A stretch of 64,000 bases of DNA, taken from Mycobacterium sp. AT1 (GTDB lineage: Bacteria > Actinomycetota > Actinomycetes > Mycobacteriales > Mycobacteriaceae). Below the pieces are notes generated by a model that searched no databases, was not told the origin of the DNA, and worked only from the letters and a program-made list of their open reading frames with translations. The DNA is taken from positions 1-64,000 of the forward strand of contig NZ_MVOC01000031.1 in the NCBI RefSeq assembly GCF_002043095.1, read 5' to 3'. Positions 43,447 to 52,649 of this stretch are shown here, in pieces. A program made the position numbers and the translations under genes. Every line of letters starts with the position of its first letter. The stretch's first letter is position 1.

Positions 43447-44740
43447 ATCGAGCCACCTCCTCGGCGTTGACACGTCCTGCGGCCGCGTCGGCGATGGCCG
43501 CGCCCAAGATCTCGACCGCCCGGCCCGCCTCGGCTTCGGTGAGCACCAGCGGTGGCGTGATCTCCAGGACGTTGCCGCCGACGTAGTAGACGACCGCTCC
43601 CAACTCCCACGCACGGTAGACCACCTCCGCCGCCAGCCGGGGGGCACGCTCCCCGGTGCCGGGGTCGACGAGTTCCAGCCCGATCGCCAGCCCACGCCCA
43701 CGGACGTCACCGATGCGGTCGGCGCCCGGTGAGCCGGCCAGCGCGCGAAGCCCGTCGGCGAGCACCTTGCCGACGGTGGCCGCCCGTTCCGGCAGGTTCT
43801 CTCCGACGACGGTGGCCAGCACCGCGCGGCCCGCCGCGGTGCACACCGGGTTGCCCGCCGTGGTGAGAAGTGCTGCCGCAGGCGGGTTGTCGAGGATCTC
43901 GGCGGGCCCCACCGCAGCCGAAAGGGGTAGGCCGCCGCCGAGCACCTTGCCGAACGTGACGATGTCGGGTTCGACGCCGTCGTGGGTGAAGGCGTGCAGC
44001 GTGCCGGGCCTTCCGAGACCCATCTTCACCTCGTCGCAGATCATCGGCACGCGAAAGCGCCTGCACAGCTCGTGCAGCTGGGCCAGGAAGCCGTCGGGTG
44101 GCACGACGAGGCCGCCGTCGGACAGGATCGGCTCGACGATCAGGCAGGCGATGGTGTCGCTGGCCAGGTGCTCCTCGGCCAGCGCCAGGCAGGCCGTGAC
44201 GTCGGCCTCCACCCCGTCGGGCCCGGGCCGAAAGGGGTTGGGATAGGCCAGGAACACCGCATCCGGATCGGCGGGTGCGCCCGCGTCCACGTGCACGCCG
44301 GACACGCCCATCGCGACCCCGACTCCGCCGTGGTAACTGTGCTCGAAGGCGATGACGGTGCGCTTGCCGGTCGCGTGCCGGCAGGCCCGCAGCGCGACGT
44401 CGTTGGCGTCGGAGCCGGCGTGTCCAAGGTAGACCCGCCGCTCTCCACTGCCGGGCACCAGCGCCAGGAGGTCCTCGGCCAAACCCACCGAGTCGGGGTG
44501 GACCGCCGAGAGCCCGCCGGACCCCGGCGCGTTCCGGATCGCGCGACTGACCGCCTCGACGACGGCCGGGTGCCCGTGCCCGAGCCCGCTCGCCGTCCAC
44601 GTCGCAGACAGGTCGAGCAGCTCGCGACCGTCGGGGGTCACCAACGTCGAACCGTGGCCCGACACCACCTCCAACGGGAAGAACCGAAGCTTCTCGATTC
44701 CCGCGACAGCAGCCTCGTCCCGGGCGTAGAGCGAGCTCAT
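43433..44740 (-). CDS. class III (omega) aminotransferase
   Basis: A 435-residue PLP aminotransferase. LGHGHPAVVEAVSRA, GSDANDVALRACRHATGKR, FEHSYHGG, CDEVKMGLGRPG, and the PLP Lys in VTFGKVLGGGLPLSAAVG are the class III landmarks. Likely donors are terminal amines such as putrescine or 4-aminobutyrate derivatives. ATG overlaps the permease stop (ATGA), so import and transamination are coupled. It works with the GS-like ligase, amidohydrolase and decarboxylase-like genes of the operon. Confidence 0.88.
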   Translation of the reverse strand: MSSLYARDEAAVAGIEKLRFFPLEVVSGHGSTLVTPDGRELLDLSATWTASGLGHGHPAVVEAVSRAIRNAPGSGGLSAVHPDSVGLAEDLLALVPGSGERRVYLGHAGSDANDVALRACRHATGKRTVIAFEHSYHGGVGVAMGVSGVHVDAGAPADPDAVFLAYPNPFRPGPDGVEADVTACLALAEEHLASDTIACLIVEPILSDGGLVVPPDGFLAQLHELCRRFRVPMICDEVKMGLGRPGTLHAFTHDGVEPDIVTFGKVLGGGLPLSAAVGPAEILDNPPAAALLTTAGNPVCTAAGRAVLATVVGENLPERAATVGKVLADGLRALAGSPGADRIGDVRGRGLAIGLELVDPGTGERAPRLAAEVVYRAWELGAVVYYVGGNVLEITPPLVLTEAEAGRAVEILGAAIADAAAGRVNAEEVARYAGW

Positions 44741-46224
44741 TCCGTCGCGGCCAGCTCGGCGCTCAGCGACGCCCCGACTCGTTTGGCGATTCCGGACGCG
44801 GCCAGCGCGATCACCAAACCGACTGCGCACCAGTACAGTCCGAGCAGGGGTGCGGCGGTCCACTCCGTCGCGTCCTTGACGTTGAACCACAGGATCACTG
44901 CGATCACCACCGCGCCGAGCAGCGGGAGCGCCAAGCCGAGCACCTTGCCCCCGCCACCGTGCACGCGGACGAACTTGGGCGCGCCGACGAACCACGCGGC
45001 GGCGAGTTCCACCAGCAGGTAGCAGACCATGAGGCATACCGAGCCTGCGACGGCGAACAGGAAGTAGGTGTCGATGGCGGGGTTGCCGGTGCCCATGTCC
45101 GGCCAGCGGAAGGCTCCGCAGAGCAGGTCGACCACCAGCGCGACGCCGACCACCAACCAGGTGGCGAAGCGGGGACCGCCGGTGCCCTCGTGGATGTTGG
45201 CCAACGCCTTGGGGCCGAAGCCGTCCCGACCGAACGCGTACAGCATCCGGCCGGACGTCGCGGACGTCGCCAGGTGGCAGCCGAACGCCGCCACGGTGGC
45301 GGTGAAGATGATGAGCAGGCTGAACCACTGCCCGACGTACGTGCTGCCCAAGTCCCCCAACGTGTTTCCCGAACTCTGGAATGCCTCGAGACCGGCGGCG
45401 TCGGTGCCGAATCCGACCACCTGGGCGAACATCACGACCACGAACAGCACACCGGTGAGGAGCAGCGTTCCCGCCAGCGCCCTCGGGATGTTGCGGCCGG
45501 GGTCGTCGGTTTCCTCGCCCATCGAGGCGCAGGCCTCGAAACCCGCCCACGACAGGAACGCGGCCACCACGCCGCTGATCACCGCGGAGCTGGAGACGCC
45601 GTCGAAGGTGAAGACGCTGAAGTCGACCCCGGTCGACGGTGCTCCGCCCTTGGCGAAGATCACCACCACCAGGGCCACCATCGACACGATGCCGATGCCC
45701 TCGATCACCAGCAGGATCTTCGCCAGCAGTCGAATGTCACGGCCGGACAACAGGAATGAGATGGCGGCGCCAATCACGACCACCAGCAGCCACGGCACCT
45801 GATACGGGTCCGGGTTGGACGGTTGCAGTTGGGCGATGAACGCGTTGGTGAACGCCGCGGTCAACGCCAGGGTGCCGATGGAGAACCCGACGTAGGCGCC
45901 GAGCATCGCGAAGCCGGAGAAGAACCCGGCCCGCGGCCCGATGGTCCCGCCTACCAAGCCGTACGCCGACCCGGCGTGGTTGAGGTGCCTGGTGAGGCGG
46001 ACGAAGCTGTACCCGACCAGCGACACCCCGACGAGACCGATGAGGAACACCAGGGGGATGGCCTTGCCAACCGTGGCGATCAGACCCTGACCGTTGCCGG
46101 ACATGGCCAGTGTCGGCCCGACCAGGGCGACGGACATGGCCAGCGCCACCCAGAACGGGAGGCGGCGGTGCGGAAGTTGACCGGTTTCCTCCGATGGACT
46201 GGCCGGTGACGTACTCGTGCTCAT
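44737..46224 (-). CDS. APC-family amino acid/amine permease
   Basis: A 495-residue permease with about 12 membrane helices. Early motif VALVGPTLAMSGNGQG in helix 1, LNHAGSAYGLVGGTIGPRAGF in helix 3 loop (given as two parts: LNHAGSAYGLV, GPRAGF), and the conserved cytoplasmic EACASMGEETDDPGRNIPRA after helix 6. It probably imports the amine that the downstream enzymes degrade. 37 bases after the GS-like gene. Confidence 0.88.
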   Translation of the reverse strand: MSTSTSPASPSEETGQLPHRRLPFWVALAMSVALVGPTLAMSGNGQGLIATVGKAIPLVFLIGLVGVSLVGYSFVRLTRHLNHAGSAYGLVGGTIGPRAGFFSGFAMLGAYVGFSIGTLALTAAFTNAFIAQLQPSNPDPYQVPWLLVVVIGAAISFLLSGRDIRLLAKILLVIEGIGIVSMVALVVVIFAKGGAPSTGVDFSVFTFDGVSSSAVISGVVAAFLSWAGFEACASMGEETDDPGRNIPRALAGTLLLTGVLFVVVMFAQVVGFGTDAAGLEAFQSSGNTLGDLGSTYVGQWFSLLIIFTATVAAFGCHLATSATSGRMLYAFGRDGFGPKALANIHEGTGGPRFATWLVVGVALVVDLLCGAFRWPDMGTGNPAIDTYFLFAVAGSVCLMVCYLLVELAAAWFVGAPKFVRVHGGGGKVLGLALPLLGAVVIAVILWFNVKDATEWTAAPLLGLYWCAVGLVIALAASGIAKRVGASLSAELAATE

Positions 46225-46261
46225 CGATGTCTCCTCGGTTCCTGGGGTGGCAAACGCTGGG

Positions 46262-47581
46262 TCAACAGCTCCACGCCAGGCGTAGTGCCTGCGTGGTCTC
46301 GGCGGCTGGTCGGCCGCCGTAGGTCGCGAGTTCGTGTCGCCGCACGGCGACCACTGCTTCGATCATCTCGGGGGTGAGCAGCTCCGCCGCGACCTCTGAG
46401 CGTTCGAGGGCGTCGACCGCGGAGAGTTGGTCGGTGGCCAGCGGCGCTGGGGCAGTGGCGGATTCGGCGGGATTCTCGGGGACCTCGGCGGGCAGCTCCA
46501 GCCCGAGGTCGACACCGCGGAGGGCGCTGCCAAGGAAGGCCGCCGCCGCCAGGTACGGGTTGGCGCTCGGGTCGACGAGTTTCAGCTCCGCGTTGGCACC
46601 GTGCGGGCTTCCCGGGGTGGCCGCGATGAACCGCACGGCGGCTTCGCGATTCTCCAAACCCCAGCACGCAACGGCGCCTGCCCAGTTACCCGGCTTGAGC
46701 CGCAGCGCCGACAGTGCCGAACCCGCGTAGACCCCGAGCAGATCGGGAAGTGCGTCGACGACGCCTGCGATCGCAGACCCTCCGGCCGACCGGATTCCGT
46801 ATGGCCCGTCCCCACCGGAGAACAGCGGGCCGTCGGCGTCGGCCAACGACAGGTGCAGGTGCGCCCCGTTGCCCGCAGCGCCCTCGAATGGCACGGGGGC
46901 GAACGAGATTTGCAGCCCGTGCCGCGCCGCCGCCCGGCCGAGGACGATGCGGGTCAGGATGACGGCGTCCGCGGCGGCGACCGCCGTGGTGGGCGCCAGC
47001 GACACCTCGAGTTGGTCGTGACCGTACTCGGTGTGGATCTGTTCGATGCTCAGGCCCGCGCGGTCGGCGGTGGTGGCGAGGTCGACGAGGAACGCCGAAT
47101 GCTCCAGCGACGTCCTGATCCCGTAGGGCGACCACGGTCCCGACGACGCCGGCCCTCCGTCGGGGGCGATCATCGTGCATTCCAGTTCGGCGCCGACCAG
47201 GGCGGTCAGGCCGCGGTCCACCGCGGCCCGTTCGGTGCGCGCCAACAGGGAGCGCACGCACAGCGGCGCCGGGTCACCCGCCTGGTCGGTGAGGTTGCCC
47301 GGCGCCCACGCAATGCCGTCGTCGACGACCTGGGCGGTCGCCGGGTCGATCCGAATCCGCAGGTCACCGGCGACACCGATGGTCGGGGTGAAGGCGATTC
47401 CACTGTCGACGCAGAAGACACTCCACGAGGGCGACACCCCCATGCCGGAGCGCTGAAAGTCCCCGAGCCTGCGCAGGGGAACGTACTTGGCCCTGGTCAC
47501 ACCGGCCGGATCGGTCACCGAACCAGCCACCAGTTCAACGCCTTTGGCGCGCAGGTCAGTGATGCGGTCGTCGATCGACAC
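46262..47581 (-). CDS. glutamine synthetase-family ligase (GlnA-like, gamma-glutamylation)
   Basis: A 439-residue GS-type ligase. Metal/ATP features: VGAELECTMI, HTEYGHDQLEVSLAP, NGAHLHLSL (His pair in place of the usual NGSGMHxHxS), RLKPGNWAGA, and NAELKLVDPSANPYLAAAAFL. It lacks the adenylylated Tyr region of GlnA. With APC permease and class III aminotransferase in the same operon it is best read as a gamma-glutamyl-amine ligase or a similar GlnA3-type enzyme, not the assimilatory GS. GTG47581 has GGGAGAGAG upstream; a GTG at 47605 is possible. First gene of the operon, divergent from the amidotransferase. Confidence 0.86.
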   Translation of the reverse strand: MSIDDRITDLRAKGVELVAGSVTDPAGVTRAKYVPLRRLGDFQRSGMGVSPSWSVFCVDSGIAFTPTIGVAGDLRIRIDPATAQVVDDGIAWAPGNLTDQAGDPAPLCVRSLLARTERAAVDRGLTALVGAELECTMIAPDGGPASSGPWSPYGIRTSLEHSAFLVDLATTADRAGLSIEQIHTEYGHDQLEVSLAPTTAVAAADAVILTRIVLGRAAARHGLQISFAPVPFEGAAGNGAHLHLSLADADGPLFSGGDGPYGIRSAGGSAIAGVVDALPDLLGVYAGSALSALRLKPGNWAGAVACWGLENREAAVRFIAATPGSPHGANAELKLVDPSANPYLAAAAFLGSALRGVDLGLELPAEVPENPAESATAPAPLATDQLSAVDALERSEVAAELLTPEMIEAVVAVRRHELATYGGRPAAETTQALRLAWSC

Positions 47582-47736
47582 TGATTCTCTCTCCCGTCGC
47601 TTCACTCGCCGCCGAGCGGTCCCGATGCCGGGGCGCCCAGTGAGTCTGCGAGAAACCTATGTCATGAATGTTTCAGATTCTTTAAATTCGACGGTTTATG
47701 GTTGATTCATAAGATCATCGATCGGAGGATGCCTGC
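47582..47736. promoter_or_regulatory. divergent promoter region, GS-like operon and amidotransferase
   Basis: 155 bases, clearly AT-richer than the surroundings (47655-47715). An ATGAAT (47664-47669) / ATTCAT (47705-47710) inverted pair flanks a TTTAAA stretch. The RpiR-type regulator encoded two genes to the right is a candidate to bind here. GGAGG before 47737 is the ribosome site of the amidotransferase. Confidence 0.45.
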
Positions 47737-48570
47737 ATGTGTCGACTCTTGGGTGTCGTCTCGCTGACGCCGGTGTCCATCGCCTCCGCCGTCGGGGACG
47801 CGGTACTGACGGACTTCCTCGCGCTGACGAAGATCCACGGCGACGGGTGGGGCGTCGCGGGCGTCGACCACGTCGGTGACGTCCCGCGCGTCATGGTGTC
47901 GGCGGGCAGCGCGCTCGACGATCCCGAGTTCGTCGCGGCCACCCGTGAACTCCGCCCAACCGCGTCGCTTGTCCACCTCCGCTGGGCGACCACCGGGCTC
48001 GCGGTCGAGCCGCGCAACTCCCACCCGTTCCTCGCCGACGGTCTCGCGATGGCCCACAACGGGTCGATCAAGCCGATGGACTCGTTGGACGGCCTGCTCG
48101 AGCCCGCGATCGCGGCGTCCATGCGCGGCACCACCGACAGCGAGCGCTACTTCGCGCTGATCCGTCAACACCGCGGTGCGACAAGCACTCTCGCCGAGGC
48201 GGTGCGGCGCGCCGTCGCCCAGTTACGGAAGAGCCACCCCAACGCCAGCCTCAACGCCCTCGTCCTCGGCGAGGACCAGCTGATCGTCGTCCACGCGCAC
48301 GCCCACAGCATCCTGCCCGCCGAGGACATCGCGGAGATCAGTGCCACCGACCTGCCGTCGGAACACCTCGAGGACTACTTCGCCCTGCGCATCGCGCGCG
48401 TTGGCGATGGCGACGACGCCAGGATCGTCGTCGGCTCGACCGGATTCGGCGATCTGCCATGGGAACCCGTGGCACCCGAATCCGTCGTCGCCATCTCGAT
48501 GCATGATTTGTCGGTGACGACGCATCCGCTGGTTCTGCCCGACGCGACGCGACCGGCGAAACCGGCGTGA
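47737..48570 (+). CDS. class II glutamine amidotransferase (EgtC/YafJ-like)
   Basis: A 277-residue Ntn-hydrolase. Cys2 is the N-terminal nucleophile (MCRLLGVVS), with KIHGDGWGVAG, HLRWATTG, NSHPFLADGLAMAHNGSI and the DSERYFALI segment of this family. It hydrolyses glutamine or a gamma-glutamyl amide. Its place opposite the GS-like ligase suggests gamma-glutamyl removal, but the stand-alone YafJ-like form has no firm role. Stop overlaps the RpiR start (GTGA). Confidence 0.88.
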   Translation: MCRLLGVVSLTPVSIASAVGDAVLTDFLALTKIHGDGWGVAGVDHVGDVPRVMVSAGSALDDPEFVAATRELRPTASLVHLRWATTGLAVEPRNSHPFLADGLAMAHNGSIKPMDSLDGLLEPAIAASMRGTTDSERYFALIRQHRGATSTLAEAVRRAVAQLRKSHPNASLNALVLGEDQLIVVHAHAHSILPAEDIAEISATDLPSEHLEDYFALRIARVGDGDDARIVVGSTGFGDLPWEPVAPESVVAISMHDLSVTTHPLVLPDATRPAKPA

Positions 48571-49430
48571 CCGACGAGACCGTCGCCGCGCGCGCCGGCG
48601 CCGCCCTGCCGTCGCTGAGCAAGGCCGAGCGTCGGGTCGGCCGGGCACTGCTCGCCGACTATCCCAGCGCCGGGCTGGCCAGTGCGGCACGGCTCGCCGA
48701 GCGCGCCGAGGTGAGCCCGCCGACCGTGCTCCGGTTCGCGCAAACCCTTGGCTACGAGGGGTTCACCGATCTTCAGGTGGCGTTGCGCGCCGAGCTGACG
48801 GCCCAGTCCAACGGGCCGATCACCCGGCTGCCGGCCACCCCGACCGGCTCGGCGGATGCCGGCCCGCTGGATCGCCTCCTGCACCAGGCCCGCGCTCAGA
48901 ACGAACGCGCCGAGGAGACGCTGGCGCAGATGCCCGGCCCGGCCGTGGAGGCCGCGATCGCGCTGCTTGCCGACACCAGCCGACCGCTGTACCTGCACGG
49001 TGGACGGTTCTCACACCTGCTGGCAATGCATCTCGCCGCGCACCTGGAGCAGCTGCGGCCCGGCGTGCGGCTGCTCACCGACCCCACCGGTCGCGATCTG
49101 GGCACCATGATCGAACTGACCCGCCGCGACGTCGTGATGCTGTTCGACTATCACCGATATCAGCGCAGCGCCGCCGATCTGGCCGCCCGCGTACATCGGG
49201 CCGGCGCGACGGTGCTGCTCGTCACCGACGACCTGGCCTGCCCCGTCGCCCCGGAGGCCGAGGTCGTGCTGACGGCGTCGAGCACGGTGGGCACCACCTA
49301 CCAGAGCATGGCGGCGGGGTTCCTGCTCACCGAGCTGCTCATTCCGCTGGTGATGGACGCGGTCGGCGAGCCGGCGAGAACCAGGATGGCGCTGTGGGAG
49401 GAACAGCGCCGCAGCGAACTTCTGGACTGA
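48567..49430 (+). CDS. MurR/RpiR-family transcriptional regulator
   Basis: A 287-residue regulator with an N-terminal helix-turn-helix of the RpiR type (LSKAERRVGRALLADYPSAG, then AEVSPPTVLRFAQTLGYEGFTDLQ). A C-terminal SIS domain (about 120-260) normally senses a phosphosugar. The SIS core is recognisable (PLYLHGGRFSHLLAMHLA, VVMLFDYHRYQRSAADLA). Coupled to the amidotransferase. The likely target is the divergent region at 47582-47736. Confidence 0.88.
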   Translation: MTDETVAARAGAALPSLSKAERRVGRALLADYPSAGLASAARLAERAEVSPPTVLRFAQTLGYEGFTDLQVALRAELTAQSNGPITRLPATPTGSADAGPLDRLLHQARAQNERAEETLAQMPGPAVEAAIALLADTSRPLYLHGGRFSHLLAMHLAAHLEQLRPGVRLLTDPTGRDLGTMIELTRRDVVMLFDYHRYQRSAADLAARVHRAGATVLLVTDDLACPVAPEAEVVLTASSTVGTTYQSMAAGFLLTELLIPLVMDAVGEPARTRMALWEEQRRSELLD

Positions 49431-49433
49431 GCG

Positions 49434-50843
49434 CTAGCGGGCGGTCACCGCGGCGGCCGCGTCACGCGGCAACCGGAACGACTCGACCACGGTGAGTGCC
49501 ATCAGCGCACCGAGCACCAGGAAGGTCCACGCGTACGCGGTGTGCGGTGTCACCGCCAGTGGGGTCAACGTGCTGAGCAGCAGTGCCGCAACGGCGATCC
49601 CGAGACCGGAGGCTAGTTCCTGCACGGCCGCGTTGAGTGTGTTCGCATGCGTCAGGTGGTCGCCGTCGACGTCGGAGAAGGCCAGCGTGACGTAGGCGGT
49701 GAAGCCGACCGATCGCAGGACGCCGCTGAGGAACAAGACCACCCCGATGACGGCGACCGGCGTCATCGGGCCCAGGCTCGCGAGCAGCCCGTAGCAGCCC
49801 ACCGAGAGCACGCCGTTGACGATGAGCACTCGACGAATCCCGAAGCGCCGCATCAACGGCGTCGTCGCCGGCTTGATCGCGATGTTTCCGACGAACAGCA
49901 CCGCGACCAACAGACCCGAGAGGAACGGCGTCCATCCGAAGACCAGTTGGAATTGCAGCGGCAACAAGAACGGCACCGCGGTGATGACGAGGCGGTACAG
50001 CGATCCGGCGGTCACCGTGATCCGCAGCGTCGGCACCCGCAGCACCCGCAGCTCGATGAGGGGATGACGGGTGTGCAGCAGGTGCCAGGCCGCCACGGCC
50101 AGCAGCACCGGGGCCGTCGCACCGCCCGCGGCGACCAGCAGCCAGTCAGTGCCTGCGACCCGGATGCTCTCCAACGCCATCAGGGCCGCCGCGATGCCCG
50201 CGCCGAGGACGAGCAGCCCCCGCCAGTCCAGCGGCCGCGGCACCGGATCTCTCTCGCCGCTGATCAGCTTGAGCGACAACAGGAAACCGACGACGCCGAT
50301 CGGGATGTTGACGAAGAAGATCCACCGCCAGGAGCCAAGGGTCGCGATCGCGCCGCCGAGGACCGGGGCCAGCACCGGTGCCGCCAGCGCTGGCCACGTC
50401 AACAGCGCGATCGTCCGGACCAGGCTGGCCTTGCCGCTGACGCGTAGCACCGCCAGTCGGCCGACGGGCACCATCATGGCGCCGCCGACGCCCTGCAGGA
50501 CGCGCATCCCGACGAGCATCGGCAGGGAGACACTGAGCGCGCACCCGAGCGACGCGAGGGTGAAGATCGCGATGGCGGCGGCGAAGACCGGCCGGGCACC
50601 GAAGCGGTCGGCGACCCATCCGCTGGCCGGGATGAGCACCGCAAGGGTGACGAGGTAGGCCGAGATCGCGAGGTTGACGTCCACCGGGTCGACCCCGAAC
50701 GACGACGCGATCAGAGGTATCGCCGGGTTGATGATCGTGGCGTCGACGATCTCCATGAAGAACGCGCCGGCCACCAGCAGCGCCATCCCCCGCGGGAACG
50801 GAGCCGGTTCTTCTCGCGACTCGGGCGACGACACGGCTGTCAC
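49434..50843 (-). CDS. MFS drug:H+ antiporter (DHA2/EmrB-like)
   Basis: A 469-residue exporter with about 13-14 membrane helices. Typical DHA2 segments: MEIVDATIINPAIPLIASSF in helix 1, SGWVADRFGARPVF after helix 2, RVLQGVGGAMMVPVGRL in helix 4, and LGSWRWIFFVNIPIGVVG. GTG start. Convergent with RpiR (3 bases apart) and just downstream of the flavin monooxygenase on the same strand, so co-expression with it is possible. Confidence 0.87.
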   Translation of the reverse strand: MTAVSSPESREEPAPFPRGMALLVAGAFFMEIVDATIINPAIPLIASSFGVDPVDVNLAISAYLVTLAVLIPASGWVADRFGARPVFAAAIAIFTLASLGCALSVSLPMLVGMRVLQGVGGAMMVPVGRLAVLRVSGKASLVRTIALLTWPALAAPVLAPVLGGAIATLGSWRWIFFVNIPIGVVGFLLSLKLISGERDPVPRPLDWRGLLVLGAGIAAALMALESIRVAGTDWLLVAAGGATAPVLLAVAAWHLLHTRHPLIELRVLRVPTLRITVTAGSLYRLVITAVPFLLPLQFQLVFGWTPFLSGLLVAVLFVGNIAIKPATTPLMRRFGIRRVLIVNGVLSVGCYGLLASLGPMTPVAVIGVVLFLSGVLRSVGFTAYVTLAFSDVDGDHLTHANTLNAAVQELASGLGIAVAALLLSTLTPLAVTPHTAYAWTFLVLGALMALTVVESFRLPRDAAAAVTAR

Positions 50844-50855
50844 CGTAGCCAGGTG

Positions 50856-52073
50856 TCACCCGGCGTGCTGAACCACCGCGTCTGGATACTCGGGCAGGTG
50901 CAGGTCGTCGGCCGCCACGCGGACCAGCCGCTTGCCTGCCAGCTTCATCGCACCCCGGCCGACGGGGCCTGCCGCGACCATCGCCCCGGCGTGCAGCGCC
51001 CGGATGCCTCCCTCGGTGCGCGGATTGGCCCGCCGAATGGTCTTCATGATCGACTGTGGCGCAGTGGTTTCCACGTGCGGGCGCATCAGCTGCTCGTAGC
51101 GGACCAGGGCGGCGCGGTCGTCGTCACCGCGGGACAGTTCGCCGGCGAGCACGTAGGCGCCGATCAGCCCCAGGCTGGTGCCGCCGCCGCCGAAGGTCGC
51201 GTTGGTGTACGCCGCGTCGCCGAGAAGCGCGACGCGACCGCGCGTCCACTGCGACGAGCTCACCTGGCCGAGGGCGTCGAAGAACAGCGGCGCGTCGTCG
51301 AGTTCGGCAAGCACCCGGGGCGCGAGCCCGCCGACGTCGGCGAAGGTGCGACGCAGGATGGCGACCTGGTCGGCCCGTTCGAGATCCTCCAGCCCTCGCA
51401 CGTCGGAGATGAATGTCAGTATGGCCCTTGAGGTTCCGAGATTGTCGGGCCGGACGTGCACGGCCAGCGAGCCGGGAGCGTGCTGCCAGTTCCACCACTG
51501 GTCGTCGGCGGCCAGCCGCGGCACGGTGACGTAGGCGAAGTACATGCCGAGGTCGTTGACCTGGGTCGGGGTGACGAATCGCCGCGAGGTCGAGCGCAGG
51601 CCCTCGGCGATGACGACGACGTCGGCGTCGACGCTCGACCCGTCGTCAAGCGCAACCGAGACGTGGTCGCCGCGGTCGGTGAGGTCGGCGATCTGCGTGC
51701 CGAAGCGGTAGCCGGTGGTCTCGCGGGTGTGCTCGATCAAAATCCGGGACAGCTCGCCCCGGAGGATTTCCAATTCGGCGGTGGGACCGTCGGATTCACC
51801 GGGACCGCCCATCGGAAAGGACGCCACGGGCGAGCCGTCTGCAGCTACGAAGCGCATGCCGACCTCACCGGTGTTGGCCGCCCGCACGTCGGCCTCGATG
51901 CCCATGCGGCGCACCACCTCACGGGCGGCGCCGCGGACGTCGACGTTCTGCCCCTCACTGCGGGCCTGCGGGAAGCGCTCGAGGACGGTGGTCCGCCAAC
52001 CCCTGGCGGCGAGTTGATGGGCCAGGGCGGGTCCGGCGATACCCGATCCGGAGATGACGGCGTGGCGAGTCAC
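50856..52073 (-). CDS. FAD-dependent aromatic-type monooxygenase
   Basis: A 405-residue class A flavoprotein. FAD motif AVISGSGIAGPALAHQLAARG, the DG motif in VVIAEGLRSTSRR, and GRVALLGDAAYTNATFGGGGTSL near residue 285. Related to PHBH/TetX-type hydroxylases. Divergent from the MarR regulator and followed by an exporter, which suggests an inducible detoxification or modification unit. GTG52073 gives a normal N-terminus; the frame continues to 52121 without a ribosome site. Confidence 0.87.
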   Translation of the reverse strand: MTRHAVISGSGIAGPALAHQLAARGWRTTVLERFPQARSEGQNVDVRGAAREVVRRMGIEADVRAANTGEVGMRFVAADGSPVASFPMGGPGESDGPTAELEILRGELSRILIEHTRETTGYRFGTQIADLTDRGDHVSVALDDGSSVDADVVVIAEGLRSTSRRFVTPTQVNDLGMYFAYVTVPRLAADDQWWNWQHAPGSLAVHVRPDNLGTSRAILTFISDVRGLEDLERADQVAILRRTFADVGGLAPRVLAELDDAPLFFDALGQVSSSQWTRGRVALLGDAAYTNATFGGGGTSLGLIGAYVLAGELSRGDDDRAALVRYEQLMRPHVETTAPQSIMKTIRRANPRTEGGIRALHAGAMVAAGPVGRGAMKLAGKRLVRVAADDLHLPEYPDAVVQHAG

Positions 52074-52103
52074 GAGATGGTGTCCAATCGGAGAGGATTT
52101 ACC

Positions 52104-52127
52104 TAGAATACCGTAATACATGTTCTA
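52104..52127. promoter_or_regulatory. putative MarR operator in divergent promoter
   Basis: TAGAA (52104-52108) and TTCTA (52123-52127) form an inverted repeat with 14 bases between, in an AT-rich patch between the monooxygenase and the MarR gene. TAGAAT could also serve as a -10 box for the rightward gene. Confidence 0.4.
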
Positions 52128-52154
52128 TGAAGTATCTGCCCACGGGAGAGCCGC

Positions 52155-52649
52155 GTGAAACCGAAGAGCGACGAGAGACACGAGCGCGACGCGACGGGCC
52201 ACTGGCTGTCCAACCTGAGCGGGCCGACGATCGCCATGCGCGGCTTCCTGGAAGCTCACGACGAGCTTCAGCGGCGGCAGGCGCGGCGGATGGGCCTCAA
52301 CGCCACCGACATGCAGGCCCTGCGACTGCTCGACGTTCACGGCCCGATGGGACCAACGGAGTTGAGCCGTCGACTGGACATCCGGTCGGCCTCGGTGACG
52401 GTGCTGCTCGACCGCCTCGAGTCCGACGGGCTGCTCGAACGCGTCCGCGACGTGGACGACCGCAGGCGGGTCGCCGTTCGGGTGCTACCCCACGCGGTTG
52501 ACCTGCTGTTCGACACGTGGGCGCCGATCGTGCGCGCCCTCGACGACGTCGGACACGCCATGACACCGGCCCAGCAGAAGGCCGTCTGCTCCTTCTTCGA
52601 TCAGCTCGTCGGCGTCATGACCGAAGCCGATGCGGCGCCAACCGAGTGA
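52155..52649 (+). CDS. MarR-family transcriptional regulator
   Basis: A 164-residue winged-helix regulator. The core GPMGPTELSRRLDIRSASVTVLLDRLESDGLLERVRDVDDRRRV (recognition helix followed by the Asp-Arg-Arg wing) is typical; read as LSRRLDIRSASVTVLLDRL and DVDDRRR. GTG start with GGGAGAG upstream. It probably represses the divergent monooxygenase and its own gene. The 3' end overlaps the convergent oxidoreductase gene by 35 bases. Confidence 0.9.
   Translation: MKPKSDERHERDATGHWLSNLSGPTIAMRGFLEAHDELQRRQARRMGLNATDMQALRLLDVHGPMGPTELSRRLDIRSASVTVLLDRLESDGLLERVRDVDDRRRVAVRVLPHAVDLLFDTWAPIVRALDDVGHAMTPAQQKAVCSFFDQLVGVMTEADAAPTE

Noticed and set aside
46262-47581. Assimilatory glutamine synthetase GlnA
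   Set aside because: Changed substrate loop (NGAHLHLS), no adenylylation segment and an amine-type operon argue for a GlnA-like ligase.
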